Assembly (NCBI RefSeq): GCF_003641205.1
Contig: NZ_CP032762.1
Coordinates: forward strand, 4,278,001 to 4,342,000
Source: Rhodococcus sp. P1Y
GTDB taxonomy: Bacteria > Actinomycetota > Actinomycetes > Mycobacteriales > Mycobacteriaceae
Length of the DNA: 64,000 nucleotides
Direction of reading: 5' to 3'
Shown: positions 52,541-63,203 of the stretch, piece after piece
Numbering within the stretch: the stretch's first letter is position 1
Layout of the letters: each line of letters begins with the position of its first letter
Translations under genes and position numbers: made by a program
Notes under the pieces: model-generated
What the model saw: only the letters and a program-made list of their open reading frames with translations
What the model was told of the DNA's origin: nothing
Databases searched by the model: none

Positions 52541-55209
52541 TGTGTACCCATCGCTTCGAGGCGCGCGCTGATGCGGGCAATCTCTTCGGTGGCGATCTGT
52601 TGGCGTCCACGAATCTTGTCGACCACGGCGTCCGGCGCCTTCGCGAGGAACGCCTCGTTCCCGAGCTTCGCCGTCGTCTGTGCCAGTTCCTTCTCCGCTG
52701 CCGCGAGATCCTTCACCAGTCGGGCACGTTCGGCCACGAGGTCGACAGTCCCCGAAGTGTCGAGTTCGACAGTCACGGTCGCCCTGGACAGACGTACCTC
52801 CACTGAGGCCGTGGCACTGAAGTCGCCGTCGGGCTCGGTGAGCTTTGCCAGCGCCCGGGTGGCCGGTATCTGGGCGGCGAGATCGGCCGCGTCGACTCCC
52901 ACGATCTTGGCCGCAACCTTTTGCGACGGCTTCAGACCCTGGTCACTGCGGAAGCGACGAACTTCGGTGATCAGCTTCTGCATGTCGGACACACGTTGCG
53001 CTGCAACGAGGTCCGCGTCGAGATCGGTCGCGGTCGGCCACGATGCCACGACGATCGACTCACCTCCTGTCAGTACCTTCCACAGCGTCTCGGTGACGAA
53101 CGGAATCACCGGGTGCAGCAGGCGTAGCAATGCGTCGAGCACGTTGCCCAGCACGCCGCGCGTCGACTCGGCCAGTGCGTCGTCCGAGAACTGCACCTTC
53201 GCGATCTCGAGGTACCAGTCGCACACCTCGTCCCACGCGAAGTGGTACAACGCCTCGCAGGCCTTGCTGAACTCGTAGCGCTCGAACGCCGTATCCACCT
53301 CGGCGCGAACGTGATTGAGACGATCGAGGATCCATCGATCGGCATCGGTCAGCTCGGAGCGAGCCGGAAGCTCGGCCGGCGCAGCGCCGTTCATCAACGC
53401 GAACTTCGTGGCGTTGAAGAGCTTGTTGGCGAAGTTGCGCGACGACTGAGCGTGATCCTCACCCACGGACAGGTCCGCACCCGGGTTGGCGCCCCGAGCG
53501 AGCGTGAAACGCAGCGCATCTGCGCCGAATCGCTCGACCCAGTCCAGAGGATCGATCCCGTTACCCTTGGACTTGGACATCTTCTTGCCGAACTGGTCTC
53601 GGACCAGACCGTGTAGGAACAAGTCCTTGAACGGAACCTTTCCGGGATTCTCCCCCGCATTCAGTGACGCGTCCGACGCAACGTAGGTACCGAACATCAT
53701 CATGCGCGCCACCCAGAAGAACAGGATGTCGTACCCGGTGACCAGAACCGAGGTCGGGTAGAACTTCGCGAGATCGTCGGTGGCGTCGGGCCAGCCCATG
53801 GTCGAGAACGGCCAGAGTCCCGAGGAAAACCACGTGTCGAGGACGTCCGGATCCTGTTCCCAGCCTGCCGGTGCGGTTTCACCCGGCCCCAGGCAGACGG
53901 ATTCGCCGTCGGGGCCGTACCAGATGGGGATGCGATGCCCCCACCACAGCTGACGCGAAATGCACCAGTCGTGCATGTTGTCGACCCAGGCGAACCAGCG
54001 TGGTTCCTGGCTCGCGGGATGAATGACCGTGTCTCCGTTTCGGATCGCATCTCCGGCTGCTGCGGCGAGGCCGTCGACTTTGACCCACCACTGCAGCGAC
54101 AGACGGGGCTCGATCGACTCGCCGCTGCGCTCGGAGTGTCCGACACTGTGGACGTACGGCCGCTTTTCGGCGACGACGCGGCCCTGTTCGGCCAGAGCCT
54201 CGCGCACCTTGACCCGAGCCTCGAACCGGTCGAGACCGTCGAATTCGGTACCGGTGTCGGCGATTCGACCTGCCTTGTCCATGATTGTCGGCATCGGCAA
54301 GTTGTGCCGCAGGCCCATCTCGAAGTCGTTCGGGTCGTGCGCCGGAGTAATCTTCACTGCGCCGGTGCCGAATTCGGGATCGACGTAGTCGTCGGCGATG
54401 ATCGGTATTTCTCGGCCCGTGAACGGGTGTGGGAGCGTCGTTCCGACGAGATGCCTGTACCGCTCGTCCTCGGGGTGAACCGCGACGGCGGTATCGCCCA
54501 GCATCGTCTCCACGCGCGTAGTGGCGACGATGACGTGCGGCTCGTCGTCGTTCAGCGATCCGTACCTGAGCGAGACGAGTTCACCCTCGACGTCCTCGAA
54601 CTTGACCTCGATGTCGGAAATCGCGGTCTGCAGCACCGGCGACCAGTTGACGAGGCGCTCGGCCCGGTAGATCAGACCGTCGTCGTACATCCTCTTGAAC
54701 ATGGTCTGCACTGCGTGCGAAAGACCATCGTCCATCGTGAAGCGTTCACGACTCCAATCGATTCCATCCCCGATGAGTCGCATCTGGCCGGTGATCTTTC
54801 CGCCCGTCGAGCGTTTCCAGTCCCACACCTTGTCGATGAACAGTTCGCGGCCGAAGTCTTCTTTGGTCTTGCCGTCGACAGCGAGTTCCTTCTCGACTGC
54901 GATCTGCGTCGCGATACCGGCGTGATCCATGCCGGGTAGCCACAGCACCTCGAAGCCGAGCATGCGCTTGCGTCGGCTCAACGCATCCATCAGCGTGTGG
55001 TCGAGCGCGTGTCCCATGTGCAGCGAACCGTTGACGTTGGGCGGCGGCAGCACTATCGAGTACGGAGGCTTGCCGCTGGAAGGATCGGCCTCGAAGTAAC
55101 CGGCGTCGACCCAGCCCTGATACAGCTCTGCCTCTACCGCACTCGGGTCCCAGCTTTTCGGCAAGGCATCGGCGGGGGTCTCTTGGGTCTTCGGCGCTGA
55201 ACTGGTCAC
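52537..55209 (-). CDS. valS: Valyl-tRNA synthetase
   Basis: An 890-residue class I aminoacyl-tRNA synthetase. HIGH motif in [17 protein letters not shown] near residue 60, CP1 editing domain (about 180-370, [20 protein letters not shown]), KMSKS motif in [16 protein letters not shown] near 545, anticodon-binding domain and a C-terminal coiled coil ([20 protein letters not shown]). Full length for the bacterial enzyme. GTG start. It heads the valS-folC-DUF4233-ndk operon; no T-box leader was recognised in the 58 bases before it. Confidence 0.97.
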   Translation of the reverse strand: MTSSAPKTQETPADALPKSWDPSAVEAELYQGWVDAGYFEADPSSGKPPYSIVLPPPNVNGSLHMGHALDHTLMDALSRRKRMLGFEVLWLPGMDHAGIATQIAVEKELAVDGKTKEDFGRELFIDKVWDWKRSTGGKITGQMRLIGDGIDWSRERFTMDDGLSHAVQTMFKRMYDDGLIYRAERLVNWSPVLQTAISDIEVKFEDVEGELVSLRYGSLNDDEPHVIVATTRVETMLGDTAVAVHPEDERYRHLVGTTLPHPFTGREIPIIADDYVDPEFGTGAVKITPAHDPNDFEMGLRHNLPMPTIMDKAGRIADTGTEFDGLDRFEARVKVREALAEQGRVVAEKRPYVHSVGHSERSGESIEPRLSLQWWVKVDGLAAAAGDAIRNGDTVIHPASQEPRWFAWVDNMHDWCISRQLWWGHRIPIWYGPDGESVCLGPGETAPAGWEQDPDVLDTWFSSGLWPFSTMGWPDATDDLAKFYPTSVLVTGYDILFFWVARMMMFGTYVASDASLNAGENPGKVPFKDLFLHGLVRDQFGKKMSKSKGNGIDPLDWVERFGADALRFTLARGANPGADLSVGEDHAQSSRNFANKLFNATKFALMNGAAPAELPARSELTDADRWILDRLNHVRAEVDTAFERYEFSKACEALYHFAWDEVCDWYLEIAKVQFSDDALAESTRGVLGNVLDALLRLLHPVIPFVTETLWKVLTGGESIVVASWPTATDLDADLVAAQRVSDMQKLITEVRRFRSDQGLKPSQKVAAKIVGVDAADLAAQIPATRALAKLTEPDGDFSATASVEVRLSRATVTVELDTSGTVDLVAERARLVKDLAAAEKELAQTTAKLGNEAFLAKAPDAVVDKIRGRQQIATEEIARISARLEAMGTQ

Positions 55210-55267
55210 CGGTCGATTCTAGTGGTCGACGCGGCGAGCCCCGACTCGCGCCCTTTCGGCCGAGGAC

Positions 55268-57259
55268 TCAACCCAATGCTTCCGGCAGGTCGACCGTCTC
55301 CCCCAGCACGTGCTCGGCAAGGAACGAGAAGACGACCTCGTACCAGATTTTTGCGTGTTGGGGCGTCAGGACCCAGTGGTTCTCGGTCGGGAAGTACAGC
55401 AGCCGATGGTCGGTCTTTCCCTCGTCGTCAGCAGGAATTCCCGATTCGCTGAGCAGTTCGTACCAGAGCCGAAGGCCTTCACCGATCGGGACACGGTAGT
55501 CCTTGTCACCGTGGATGACCAGCATCGGAGTGACGATGTCCGCCACGAACAGGTGGGGCGAATTCTCCACCGCCATCTCTGGGGACATCTCACGTTGCCA
55601 GTAGTAGGCGACGTCCGTAGTCGGACCGAACTGGTCGAGTGCCCACAGGCTGGCGTGCGAGACGATCGCGTCGAACCGATCGGTATGACCGGCAATCCAG
55701 TTGGCCATGTACCCGCCGAACGATCCGCCCATCGCCGCAGTCCTGGTCTCGTCGATCTGCGGTAGCGCTGCTGCGGCGTCGGTGATGGTCATCAGGTCGG
55801 TGAAGGGCTCCTTGCCCCACCGGCCCCAACCTCGTTGAACGAACTTCTGGCCGTATCCGGTGGAGAGCGCGGGGTCGGGCAGCAGCACCGCGTATCCCTT
55901 GGCAACGAGCAACCACGGGTTCCAACGCCACGACCACGTGTTCCACGAGCCCAGTGGTCCTCCGTGCACCCACAACAGCAGCGGCGCCTTCGCAGTGTCG
56001 GACGCGTCGTGCGGCACTGCGAGCCACGCCCTCACTCGCTGCCCGTCGTCGGTGGTCGCGTCGATCTCGGTGAGTATTCCCGGCAACTCCGACGCTTCGT
56101 CGGCCGGAAGGAGCCGGCGGATCTCACCGGTGCCCGGGTCGATGCGCACGGGATGCGGCGGCTGGAGGTACGACGCCTCGAGCGCGAAGACGGAGCCGTC
56201 GACGCCTGCATGGACGTGGGTGTATGCCGCATCGGAATCGGTCAGGCGTGACGCGACGCCTCCGCGGACGAGATAGATCGGCGCGCGGCCGTTGTCGTCG
56301 GCGACGACGAGAACACCGCTCCCGTCGACGAGCCATACGGGGTTCGTCGGCCACAGGTCCCACTCGGGAACGGCGTCCTCGACCACGCCCGACGCGATGT
56401 CGAGAAGTTGGAGACCGACTCGCGGCGCGTCGTCGGGAGTGGACAGCGATTCCCTGACGAATGCGACTCGCTGGCCGTCGGGCGAGATCGCTGGTGAGCC
56501 CAGGTCCGCAGCGTCGTCGTCGACCAGTACGGTTCGTTCACCCGACGCGACGAGAATTTTCACCAGCACGGTCCGCGATGTGGCGAGCGCGCCGGGGACC
56601 GTCCATGTCGACACGACGAACGACCCGTCGGGGCTCACGTCGTACGACGCCTCGTGCAGAGCACCACCCGCGCTGTCGGTTATTCGTCGGGCAGCGTTGC
56701 CGTCGGACACGAACAGATGAGGAGTGGCGGGACCCAGGTCGTGATCCCAGTGTCTGACCGGATATCCCGAGTGCAGTACAGCGGAAATCTTCCCGTCCTT
56801 GCGGGCCGAGAGAATTCTTTCGTCCGCTTCCTCGGTGTCGGCAGATGGATGTACGTCCGAGACAGCCACGAATACGGCTGAGCTCGTAGCAGCGCGAATT
56901 CCGGAGAACCCCGCGGCGCGTGAGGCGACGAGGCGCGCCTCACCACCCGATCTCGGTAGCGACCAGAGCGCCGCGGCCTCGTCGTCCGCGGATGCACGAC
57001 GAACGAACAACAGGTCACCCGCCGCGGAGAACGCGGGACCCGACGATCCTTCGGGGTTCCATGTCAGACGCCGAGCCGGCTGCACACCGTCGACGTCGAT
57101 CTCCCACAGCGCGCTGACGTACTTCGACCCGCCGGAGTCCGGTTCGGCGATCGCGACCACTGCCCTCGAACCGTCTGTCGACACCGCGAGGTCGCTGACC
57201 CTCGGTGCCGATACGTACCGATCCAGGTCGTCGAACAATCCGGCTGGCTTCGCTGACAC
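55268..57259 (-). CDS. S9 family prolyl-oligopeptidase-type serine peptidase
   Basis: A 663-residue cytoplasmic peptidase. The first 400 residues form a beta-propeller of TolB/WD-like repeats (GSRAVVAIAEPDSGGSKYVS, SPDGSFVVSTWTV, SPDGQRVAFVRES). The alpha/beta-hydrolase domain has the nucleophile in MGGSFGGYMANWIAG near residue 511, Asp in VIHGDKDYRVPIGEG and His in FPTENHWVLTPQH. Family members cleave acyl- or dipeptides from peptides. The GTG at 57259 is chosen because AGGAG lies eight bases upstream; GTG 57268 is the alternative. No signal peptide. Confidence 0.9.
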   Translation of the reverse strand: MSAKPAGLFDDLDRYVSAPRVSDLAVSTDGSRAVVAIAEPDSGGSKYVSALWEIDVDGVQPARRLTWNPEGSSGPAFSAAGDLLFVRRASADDEAAALWSLPRSGGEARLVASRAAGFSGIRAATSSAVFVAVSDVHPSADTEEADERILSARKDGKISAVLHSGYPVRHWDHDLGPATPHLFVSDGNAARRITDSAGGALHEASYDVSPDGSFVVSTWTVPGALATSRTVLVKILVASGERTVLVDDDAADLGSPAISPDGQRVAFVRESLSTPDDAPRVGLQLLDIASGVVEDAVPEWDLWPTNPVWLVDGSGVLVVADDNGRAPIYLVRGGVASRLTDSDAAYTHVHAGVDGSVFALEASYLQPPHPVRIDPGTGEIRRLLPADEASELPGILTEIDATTDDGQRVRAWLAVPHDASDTAKAPLLLWVHGGPLGSWNTWSWRWNPWLLVAKGYAVLLPDPALSTGYGQKFVQRGWGRWGKEPFTDLMTITDAAAALPQIDETRTAAMGGSFGGYMANWIAGHTDRFDAIVSHASLWALDQFGPTTDVAYYWQREMSPEMAVENSPHLFVADIVTPMLVIHGDKDYRVPIGEGLRLWYELLSESGIPADDEGKTDHRLLYFPTENHWVLTPQHAKIWYEVVFSFLAEHVLGETVDLPEALG

Positions 57260-57326
57260 TGGCGTCACTCCTGAGTCGAAAGAGTCCCTCGTTGCTCAGC
57301 GAATGCTACGGCCTAGCGAAACCAAC

Positions 57327-58112
57327 TCAGCTAGGTCCGAGGTCATCCCTCAGTTGAGCCAACGTTCGCGCGAGGATCCTCGACACGTGCATTTGGGAAA
57401 TACCCATCCGCTCGGCGATTTGAGTCTGCGTCATCGACCCGAAGAACCGGAGAATGACGATCTGGCGTTCTCGTTCGGGCAGCTTCTCCAGCGCCGGACG
57501 AACCGTCAGATAGCTCTCCATCTTCTCGAGCTCGGGGTCGTCGGCCCCGAGCGTGTCCATCAGAGGTAGGCGGTCGTCGCTGACCACCGAGTCGACGGAC
57601 ACGGTCTGGTAAGCACTTCGAGCGAGAAGCGCCTGCGATGCTTCCTTGACGTCGATGTCGAGTTCGGCGGCGATCTCACTGGCTGTCGGCGCACGACCGA
57701 GCTTCTGAGACAGTGTGCCCACCGCTCCCGAAATCATCGAGTTGAGCTCCTTCATCCGCCGCGGAACGCGAACCGACCAGCCGGCGTCACGGAAGTAGCG
57801 ACGCGCCTCGCCCATGATCGTGGGCACGGCGAACGAGACGAAATCCGATCCGCGTTCGATGTCGAAACGATCGACAGCATTGACGAGACCGAGCCGAGCC
57901 ACCTGGAGGAGATCTTCGTGCGCTTCACCACGACCGCCGAACCTACGGGCGATGTGTTCGGCGAGAGGGAGGCACCGCGTGATGATGCGGTCCCGCAAAA
58001 CCTGACGTGCAGGAGAGCCGACTTCGAGAGCCTGCATCTGCTGAATGAGGGGAACTACTTCGCTGTAATCGTCCGACTGACGCCGCGTCGGTTTTTCGTA
58101 CGGCACGGGCAC
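57327..58112 (-). CDS. sigF: RNA polymerase sigma factor SigF (SigB/SigF/SigG family)
   Basis: A 261-residue group 3 sigma factor for stress or stationary phase. Region 2 is at RRFGGRGEAHEDLLQVARLG through DFVSFAVPTIMGEARRYF; region 3 includes GRAPTASEIAAELDIDVKEA; region 4 ends with TQTQIAERMGISQMHVSRIL, the -35 recognition helix-turn-helix. The GTG start overlaps the anti-sigma stop by one base (TAGTG) and is preceded by GGAGGAG, so synthesis is coupled to the anti-sigma factor, as in the mycobacterial usfX-sigF pair. Confidence 0.93.
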   Translation of the reverse strand: MPVPYEKPTRRQSDDYSEVVPLIQQMQALEVGSPARQVLRDRIITRCLPLAEHIARRFGGRGEAHEDLLQVARLGLVNAVDRFDIERGSDFVSFAVPTIMGEARRYFRDAGWSVRVPRRMKELNSMISGAVGTLSQKLGRAPTASEIAAELDIDVKEASQALLARSAYQTVSVDSVVSDDRLPLMDTLGADDPELEKMESYLTVRPALEKLPERERQIVILRFFGSMTQTQIAERMGISQMHVSRILARTLAQLRDDLGPS

Positions 58113-58534
58113 TATACGGTGCTCCTCCGCTTGACCGCGTCCACTGCCACGGCCGATCCACCCGAGGCCGACGACGCGCTCAGCGAGATGGAATCGGTCA
58201 ACGTCTGCAGCACGTGCCAGCCGAAGCTGTCGCCCTTCGGGACTCGATCGGAGTGGACCACGGATGTCGTTGTGATACGCATGCCGGTGGGACTCACGAC
58301 GAACGAACAGCTCAGCTCCGCGCCGTCGACTGCCCCCGAAATCAGCTCCGAGCAGACTTCGTCCACGACGAGCTTGATGTCCGCGATGTCGTCGAGGGTG
58401 AAGTCCGCCAACACCGCAAGTGTCTCGGCGACAGCCCGTACAACCGGCAACTGATCGGCGTTCGCAATCACCCGCAGCTCGACCGGTGCGCCGGAATCTC
58501 GTTCCAGCTCTTCGATCTTGCCGACGCCAGTCAT
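58112..58534 (-). CDS. Anti-sigma factor (RsbW/UsfX-like, HATPase_c_2)
   Basis: A 140-residue GHKL-fold protein that should hold SigF inactive. The N-terminal PVELRVIANADQLPVVRAVA matches RsbW-like proteins and KLVVDEVCSELISGAVDGAE occupies the N-box. GDSFGWHVLQTLTDSISLS fits the G2-box end of the UsfX branch. In RsbW the N-box holds an Asn; here it is absent (DEVCSELI), as in some mycobacterial UsfX proteins with changed nucleotide dependence. No anti-anti-sigma gene adjoins; the 186-base gap to malQ shows no recognised promoter. Confidence 0.86.
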   Translation of the reverse strand: MTGVGKIEELERDSGAPVELRVIANADQLPVVRAVAETLAVLADFTLDDIADIKLVVDEVCSELISGAVDGAELSCSFVVSPTGMRITTTSVVHSDRVPKGDSFGWHVLQTLTDSISLSASSASGGSAVAVDAVKRRSTV

Positions 58535-58720
58535 TCGCGCTCCCTATCCGTTGTCTCGACAAACCTCGATCTTCGCAAGCACGCTGTCCACGACGACCGT
58601 GAACTTCATGCCGTGACCGCGATCAGACTACCCGGGGTTGCCCGAGTTCAATCTCGGCTGCACACCGAAGACGCGCGACTGGACATGACGTGAGTCCGTG
58701 CGCCTGGCACGATCGACCGA

Positions 58721-60856
58721 GTGACCTACTCTTCGCAGTTGCGCGAGCTCGCTGAATCTCGCGGTGTGTCCACGTCGTACCGCGGGTGGGACCAGACCGA
58801 ACGCGAGGTCTCCGAGACCACCCTCCGCCGGATCCTCGCGGCCCGCGGCATTGCGGCAGACACCCAGGACGAGGTGTCCGCGTCGTTGTCCCAATACGAC
58901 GAAGCCCGCTGGCGGCGCACGCTCCCCCCGGTGATCGTCACCGTCGCCGGTGAGCCAGGGTCCGTAGAAGTACATGTGCCACACGGTGAATCGGTATCGG
59001 TCTCGGTGACCACGGAATCGGGGGAGACGGTCCCACTCCGTCAACTACAGGTATGGGTCGATCCCCGCGAGATCGACGGTGCACTGGTGGGGCGAGCGAC
59101 CTTCGAGCTTCCCCACGACCTCACGACGGGCTGGCACACCGTGACGGCCACCGTCGGTTCCGGGTCGGAACTCGGAACACAGGCGACGAGTCCGCTCGTC
59201 GTCACCCCTGCCCGCCTGTCCGCGAACGACGCACTACTGGGTCGTCAGCGAACCGGTCTCGCCGCGCAGCTCTACTCGATCCGGTCGGACAGATCGTGGG
59301 GCGTCGGTGATTATGCCGATCTCGCCGACCTTGCAGCCATCGCGGGAGGAACGCACGGATTCGACTATGTGCTCGTCAATCCGCTGCACGCTCAGCGACC
59401 CGCACCACCGGTCGAGGCCTCGCCCTACCTTCCGACGACACGACGGTTCTTCGACCCCATGTACATCAGGGTCGAGGACATTCCCGAAACGTCGTACCTT
59501 CCCCGCGATCAGTACGCCAAGGTGCGGGAGTCTGCACGCATGTTCGCGAAGGCGAACAAACGCACCAAACGAATCGATCGAAACCCGTCGTTCCGCGCGA
59601 AACTTCGGTCGCTGGAACGAATTCATCGGATCCCGCGCTCTGCAGCGCGGCAGGCCGAGTTCGACGCGTTCGTCGCACGAGAAGGCGATGGTTTGAGCGA
59701 CTTCGCGCTGTGGTGCGCCCTGGCCGAGAAGTACGGTCCCGAGGACAAGATCTGGACCGGCAAGGCAGCGAATCCGGGTACCGAGTTCGCCACGTCGTTC
59801 CGCCTGCAAGCCGCGAAGAGGATCGCATTTCACACGTGGCTGCAGTGGGTCTGCGACGAGCAACTGGGGCGGGCACAACTATCGGCCCGGCGCGCGGGCA
59901 TGGACATCGGAATCATGCACGACCTCGCGGTCGGCGTGCACCGTCGTGGTGCCGACGCCTGGACGCTGGGAGATGCGTTGACAACGGGAGTCACCGTCGG
60001 CGCTCCCCCGGACAACTTCAACCAGCAGGGCCAGAACTGGAACCAGCCACCCTGGAACCCCGATCGGTTGCGCGAGTTGGGATATGCGCCGTATCGCGAC
60101 ATGCTTCGCACCATCCTGAGGCAGGCAGGCGGTATCCGCGTCGACCACATCCTCGGACTGTTTCGACTGTGGTGGATCCCGGAGGAGTCCGAGACCCCAG
60201 CGGACGGCGCTTACGTCACCTACGACCACGAGGCGCTCATCGGCATCCTCGTACTCGAAGCAGAACGTGCCGGTGCGGTCGTGGTCGGCGAGGACCTCGG
60301 TGTGTTCGAGCCGAGCGTTCAGCATTACCTCGGGCAACGAGGAGTATTCGGAACGTCGATCCTGTGGTTCGAGAACGACGGCGGTTCGCCGATCCCGCCC
60401 GAGGACTACCGCGAGCTGTGCCTGACTTCGGTCACCACTCACGATCTGCCGCCGACCGTCGGATACCTCCGTGGCGAACACATCGCACTACGCTCGCGCC
60501 TGGGTCTGCTCGAGCGTGATGTGGAGGCCGAAATCGAGCACGACGCTGCCGGGCGCGACGCGGTGATCGGCCTCGCTCGCGCTCGCGGGTTGGTTCCCGC
60601 CGACGCGTCCGAGCAGGACACGGTCGAGGCGCTGTATTGCCTGATCGCGCGGAGCCCGTCCAACCTTCTCGGTGTCGCACTCGTGGATGCCGTAGGCGAG
60701 AACCGTATTCAGAATCAACCCGGTACCGACGAGACCCAGTATCAGAACTGGCGTGTCCCGTTGGCAGATCACACGGGTAAAGCCGTGTGGGTGGACGATC
60801 TCGCCGATCATCCGCGAATGGTGTCGCTCGTTGCGGCGCTCCGCGCCCGTGCGTGA
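58721..60856 (+). CDS. malQ: 4-alpha-glucanotransferase (amylomaltase)
   Basis: A 711-residue GH77 enzyme that transfers alpha-1,4-glucan chains between maltodextrins. Residues 1-170 are the N-terminal extension common in actinobacterial MalQ (beta-sandwich region VTVAGEPGSVEVHVPHGESV). The GH77 core has SWGVGDYADLADLA, FDYVLVNPLHAQRP, the nucleophile region GGIRVDHILGLFRLWWIP, the acid Glu in VVGEDLGVFEPSVQHYL and TTHDLPPTVGYLRGEHI. GTG start. Its stop codon lies within the palindromic repeat at 60848. Confidence 0.95.
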   Translation: MTYSSQLRELAESRGVSTSYRGWDQTEREVSETTLRRILAARGIAADTQDEVSASLSQYDEARWRRTLPPVIVTVAGEPGSVEVHVPHGESVSVSVTTESGETVPLRQLQVWVDPREIDGALVGRATFELPHDLTTGWHTVTATVGSGSELGTQATSPLVVTPARLSANDALLGRQRTGLAAQLYSIRSDRSWGVGDYADLADLAAIAGGTHGFDYVLVNPLHAQRPAPPVEASPYLPTTRRFFDPMYIRVEDIPETSYLPRDQYAKVRESARMFAKANKRTKRIDRNPSFRAKLRSLERIHRIPRSAARQAEFDAFVAREGDGLSDFALWCALAEKYGPEDKIWTGKAANPGTEFATSFRLQAAKRIAFHTWLQWVCDEQLGRAQLSARRAGMDIGIMHDLAVGVHRRGADAWTLGDALTTGVTVGAPPDNFNQQGQNWNQPPWNPDRLRELGYAPYRDMLRTILRQAGGIRVDHILGLFRLWWIPEESETPADGAYVTYDHEALIGILVLEAERAGAVVVGEDLGVFEPSVQHYLGQRGVFGTSILWFENDGGSPIPPEDYRELCLTSVTTHDLPPTVGYLRGEHIALRSRLGLLERDVEAEIEHDAAGRDAVIGLARARGLVPADASEQDTVEALYCLIARSPSNLLGVALVDAVGENRIQNQPGTDETQYQNWRVPLADHTGKAVWVDDLADHPRMVSLVAALRARA

Positions 60857-60946
60857 GTAATGACATTCCGCGGTAATTACGCGCTCACGAGGCGGTCACG
60901 CCTCGTGAGCGCGTAATTACGGTCGGTGGTCACTACGCACGCACGG
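60848..60946. repeat. Dispersed palindrome family, locus 3, with a 22-bp perfect stem
   Basis: Outer arms CGTGCGTGAGTAATGAC (60848-60864) and GTCACTACGCACGCACG-like (about 60929-60945) match loci 1 and 2. Inside, a 22-base left arm (60873-60894, GTAATTACGCGCTCACGAGG then CG) pairs exactly with 60899-60920 around GTCA. It spans the end of malQ and most of the gap before fdhD and may end malQ transcription. Confidence 0.88.
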
Positions 60947-60970
60947 GCGCCGAAGGCGCATACTCGAGGA

Positions 60971-61795
60971 ATGGGACGAATCACCGCCCGGCGCCCGGTC
61001 ATCCGGATCCGTGGTCCATACGAAAGTTCGCGTCCGGACACCCTGGTCGTCGAAGAGCCACTCGAAATTCGGGTGAACGGTTCTGCGCTCGCGGTGACGA
61101 TGCGAACCCCCGGCCACGACATCGAACTGGCACACGGGTTTCTGTTGACGGAGGGCGTCATCAGCGGACGCGACGACATCGCGGTGGCGAGGTATTGCGA
61201 CGGCGTGGACGACGACGGCCAGAACACCTACAACGTTCTCGACATCGTGCTGTCGCCCGGAGTTCCGCCGCCCGATCCCGGCGTGGAGCGCAACTTCTAC
61301 ACGACGTCCTCGTGTGGAGTGTGCGGGAAAGGTTCGCTGGATGCGGTCCGCTTGAAAACTCGACACTCGCCCGCAGGCGATGAGACAGAGGTCAAGTCAT
61401 CGGTTCTGAAGACCCTTCCAGACACACTGCGCGCGTCCCAGAAAGCGTTCGACTCGACAGGCGGGCTCCACGCCGCAGCTTTGTTCGACACCGACGGCAC
61501 CATGCTGGTCAGTCGCGAAGACGTAGGTCGCCACAACGCCGTGGACAAGGTGATCGGCTGGGCAACCGGCGAAAATCGAATTCCGATCGGTGGCACAGTG
61601 CTGATGGTCAGCGGGCGTGCCTCGTTCGAACTTGCGCAGAAAGCCGTGATGGCGGGCATTCCGATTCTCGCTGCCGTTTCGGCTCCGTCGTCTTTGGCCG
61701 TCGACCTTGCCGAGGAGTCCGGTGTGACGGTCGTGGGGTTCCTGCGCGGCGAGAACATGAACCTCTACTCGCACACACGGAGAGTCACACGCTGA
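60971..61795 (+). CDS. fdhD: Formate dehydrogenase accessory sulfurtransferase FdhD
   Basis: A 274-residue protein that passes sulfur from cysteine desulfurase to the molybdenum cofactor of formate dehydrogenase. The swivelling Cys pair is in [17 protein letters not shown] near residue 115, with [34 protein letters not shown] and the C-terminal [14 protein letters not shown]. The ATG at 60971 starts right after CGAGGA; a GTG at 60926 lies inside the repeat and is less likely. No formate dehydrogenase gene is in the window. It converges on pcaJ with an 11-base overlap. Confidence 0.94.
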   Translation: MGRITARRPVIRIRGPYESSRPDTLVVEEPLEIRVNGSALAVTMRTPGHDIELAHGFLLTEGVISGRDDIAVARYCDGVDDDGQNTYNVLDIVLSPGVPPPDPGVERNFYTTSSCGVCGKGSLDAVRLKTRHSPAGDETEVKSSVLKTLPDTLRASQKAFDSTGGLHAAALFDTDGTMLVSREDVGRHNAVDKVIGWATGENRIPIGGTVLMVSGRASFELAQKAVMAGIPILAAVSAPSSLAVDLAEESGVTVVGFLRGENMNLYSHTRRVTR

Positions 61796-62429
61796 GCTGT
61801 GCACCCGTCGCAGCGCGGACCTGCTCTTCGGTGATTCCCGGTGCAGTCTCGACGAGCCTAAGACCGTGCTCGGTCACGTCGAGGACGGCCATGTCGGTGA
61901 TGATGCGCTGAACGCATCCGAGTCCGGTGAGGGGAAGGGTGCAGGATTCCAGGATCTTGTGCTCACCCTTCTTGGACACGTGTTCCATCATCACGATGAC
62001 TCGTCGAGCACCGTGGACGAGGTCCATCGCGCCGCCCATTCCTTTGACCATGTGCCCGGGAATCATCCAGTTCGCAAGATCGCCCGTTGCACTTACCTGC
62101 ATCGCACCGAGCACTGCCACGTCGACCTGACCTCCGCGGATCATTCCGAACGACTGCGACGAGTCGAAGTACGAGGCTCCCGGCAGGACCGTGATCGTTT
62201 CCTTGCCCGCATTGATGATCTCGGGATCGAGTTCGTCCTCGGTGGGGTACGGCCCGACTCCCAGGACACCGTTCTCGGAGTGAAGGATCACGGTGATGTC
62301 GGTGGACAGGTAGTTCGGCACGAGGGTGGGCATCCCGATACCGAGGTTGACGTACTCGCCGTCGTTCAGTTCCTGCGCCACCCGCGCAGCCATCTGCTCT
62401 CGTGTCAGTTTCACGATTGTCTCGCTCAT
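61785..62429 (-). CDS. pcaJ: 3-oxoadipate/3-oxoacid CoA-transferase subunit B
   Basis: A 214-residue subunit carrying the catalytic Glu in [16 protein letters not shown] near residue 50. [33 protein letters not shown] and [17 protein letters not shown] are conserved. It pairs with the A subunit, overlapping by four bases (ATGA). The length and the divergent 3-oxoadipate enol-lactonase gene point to the beta-ketoadipate pathway (succinyl-CoA + 3-oxoadipate to 3-oxoadipyl-CoA); an acetoacetate transferase (ScoB) is the alternative. Confidence 0.88.
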   Translation of the reverse strand: MSETIVKLTREQMAARVAQELNDGEYVNLGIGMPTLVPNYLSTDITVILHSENGVLGVGPYPTEDELDPEIINAGKETITVLPGASYFDSSQSFGMIRGGQVDVAVLGAMQVSATGDLANWMIPGHMVKGMGGAMDLVHGARRVIVMMEHVSKKGEHKILESCTLPLTGLGCVQRIITDMAVLDVTEHGLRLVETAPGITEEQVRAATGAQLSV

Positions 62430-63175
62430 GCTCGCACCGTCCGCTGTTCGATTCCCACGGCCACCGGGCCGACATGCACAACACGCTGGACATGGATCCC
62501 CGGAGTGTGCACGTCGTCGGGTCCTATCTCACCTGGTTCGACCAGATGCTCGACCTGCGCGATCGTGATCCGACCCGACGCTGCGGCGGGCGGATTGAAA
62601 TTTCGTGCGCTCGCGTGAAATACGAGGTTGCCGTGGCGGTCGCCCTTCCACGCGTGTACGAGTGCGTAATCGGCGACGATTCCCCGTTCCATCACGTATG
62701 TGGTGCCGTCGAAGTCGCGAGTCTCCTTGGGTGGGCTCGCAATCGCGATACCCCCGCTGCCGTCGTATCGCAGCGGTAGTCCACCGTCGGCCACCTGGGT
62801 TCCCACCCCCGCTGGGGTGAAGAAGGCCGGTATTCCTGCACCTCCCGCTCGCAGCCGCTCGGCAAGCGTCCCCTGCGGGGTCAGTTCCACCTCGAGTTCA
62901 CCCGCCAGATACTGCCGGGCGAATTCCTTGTTCGATCCGACGTACGAACTGATGGTCCGTCTGATCCGTCGCTTCTCGAGAAGAACACCGAGGCCGAATC
63001 CATCTGTGCCGCAATTGTTGCTGACAACTTCCAGGTCGGTGGCGCCTTGCCGCAGGACTGCGTCGATCAGAAATTCCGGTACGCCGACCAGCCCGAACCC
63101 GCCAACCGCGACGGAAACTCCGTCAGGCATGTCGGCCACTGCTTCGGCAGCGCTCGCCACCACTTTGTCCATCAT
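62426..63175 (-). CDS. pcaI: 3-oxoadipate/3-oxoacid CoA-transferase subunit A
   Basis: A 249-residue subunit. Markers are [77 protein letters not shown] and [13 protein letters not shown]. The start is ATG 63175 (Met-Met-Asp-Lys). First gene of the pcaI-pcaJ operon, divergent from the enol-lactonase gene across 247 bases that carry repeated AATGNGAACAC-type boxes, suggesting shared control by a pathway regulator. Confidence 0.88.
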   Translation of the reverse strand: MMDKVVASAAEAVADMPDGVSVAVGGFGLVGVPEFLIDAVLRQGATDLEVVSNNCGTDGFGLGVLLEKRRIRRTISSYVGSNKEFARQYLAGELEVELTPQGTLAERLRAGGAGIPAFFTPAGVGTQVADGGLPLRYDGSGGIAIASPPKETRDFDGTTYVMERGIVADYALVHAWKGDRHGNLVFHASARNFNPPAAASGRITIAQVEHLVEPGEIGPDDVHTPGIHVQRVVHVGPVAVGIEQRTVRA

Positions 63176-63203
63176 GCGTCCGACTCTAGCAAAATTCGTG
63201 CGC

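Noticed and set aside
55210..55267. T-box leader before valS
   Set aside because: The gap to the S9 peptidase gene is 58 bases, too short, and no T-box sequence is present.
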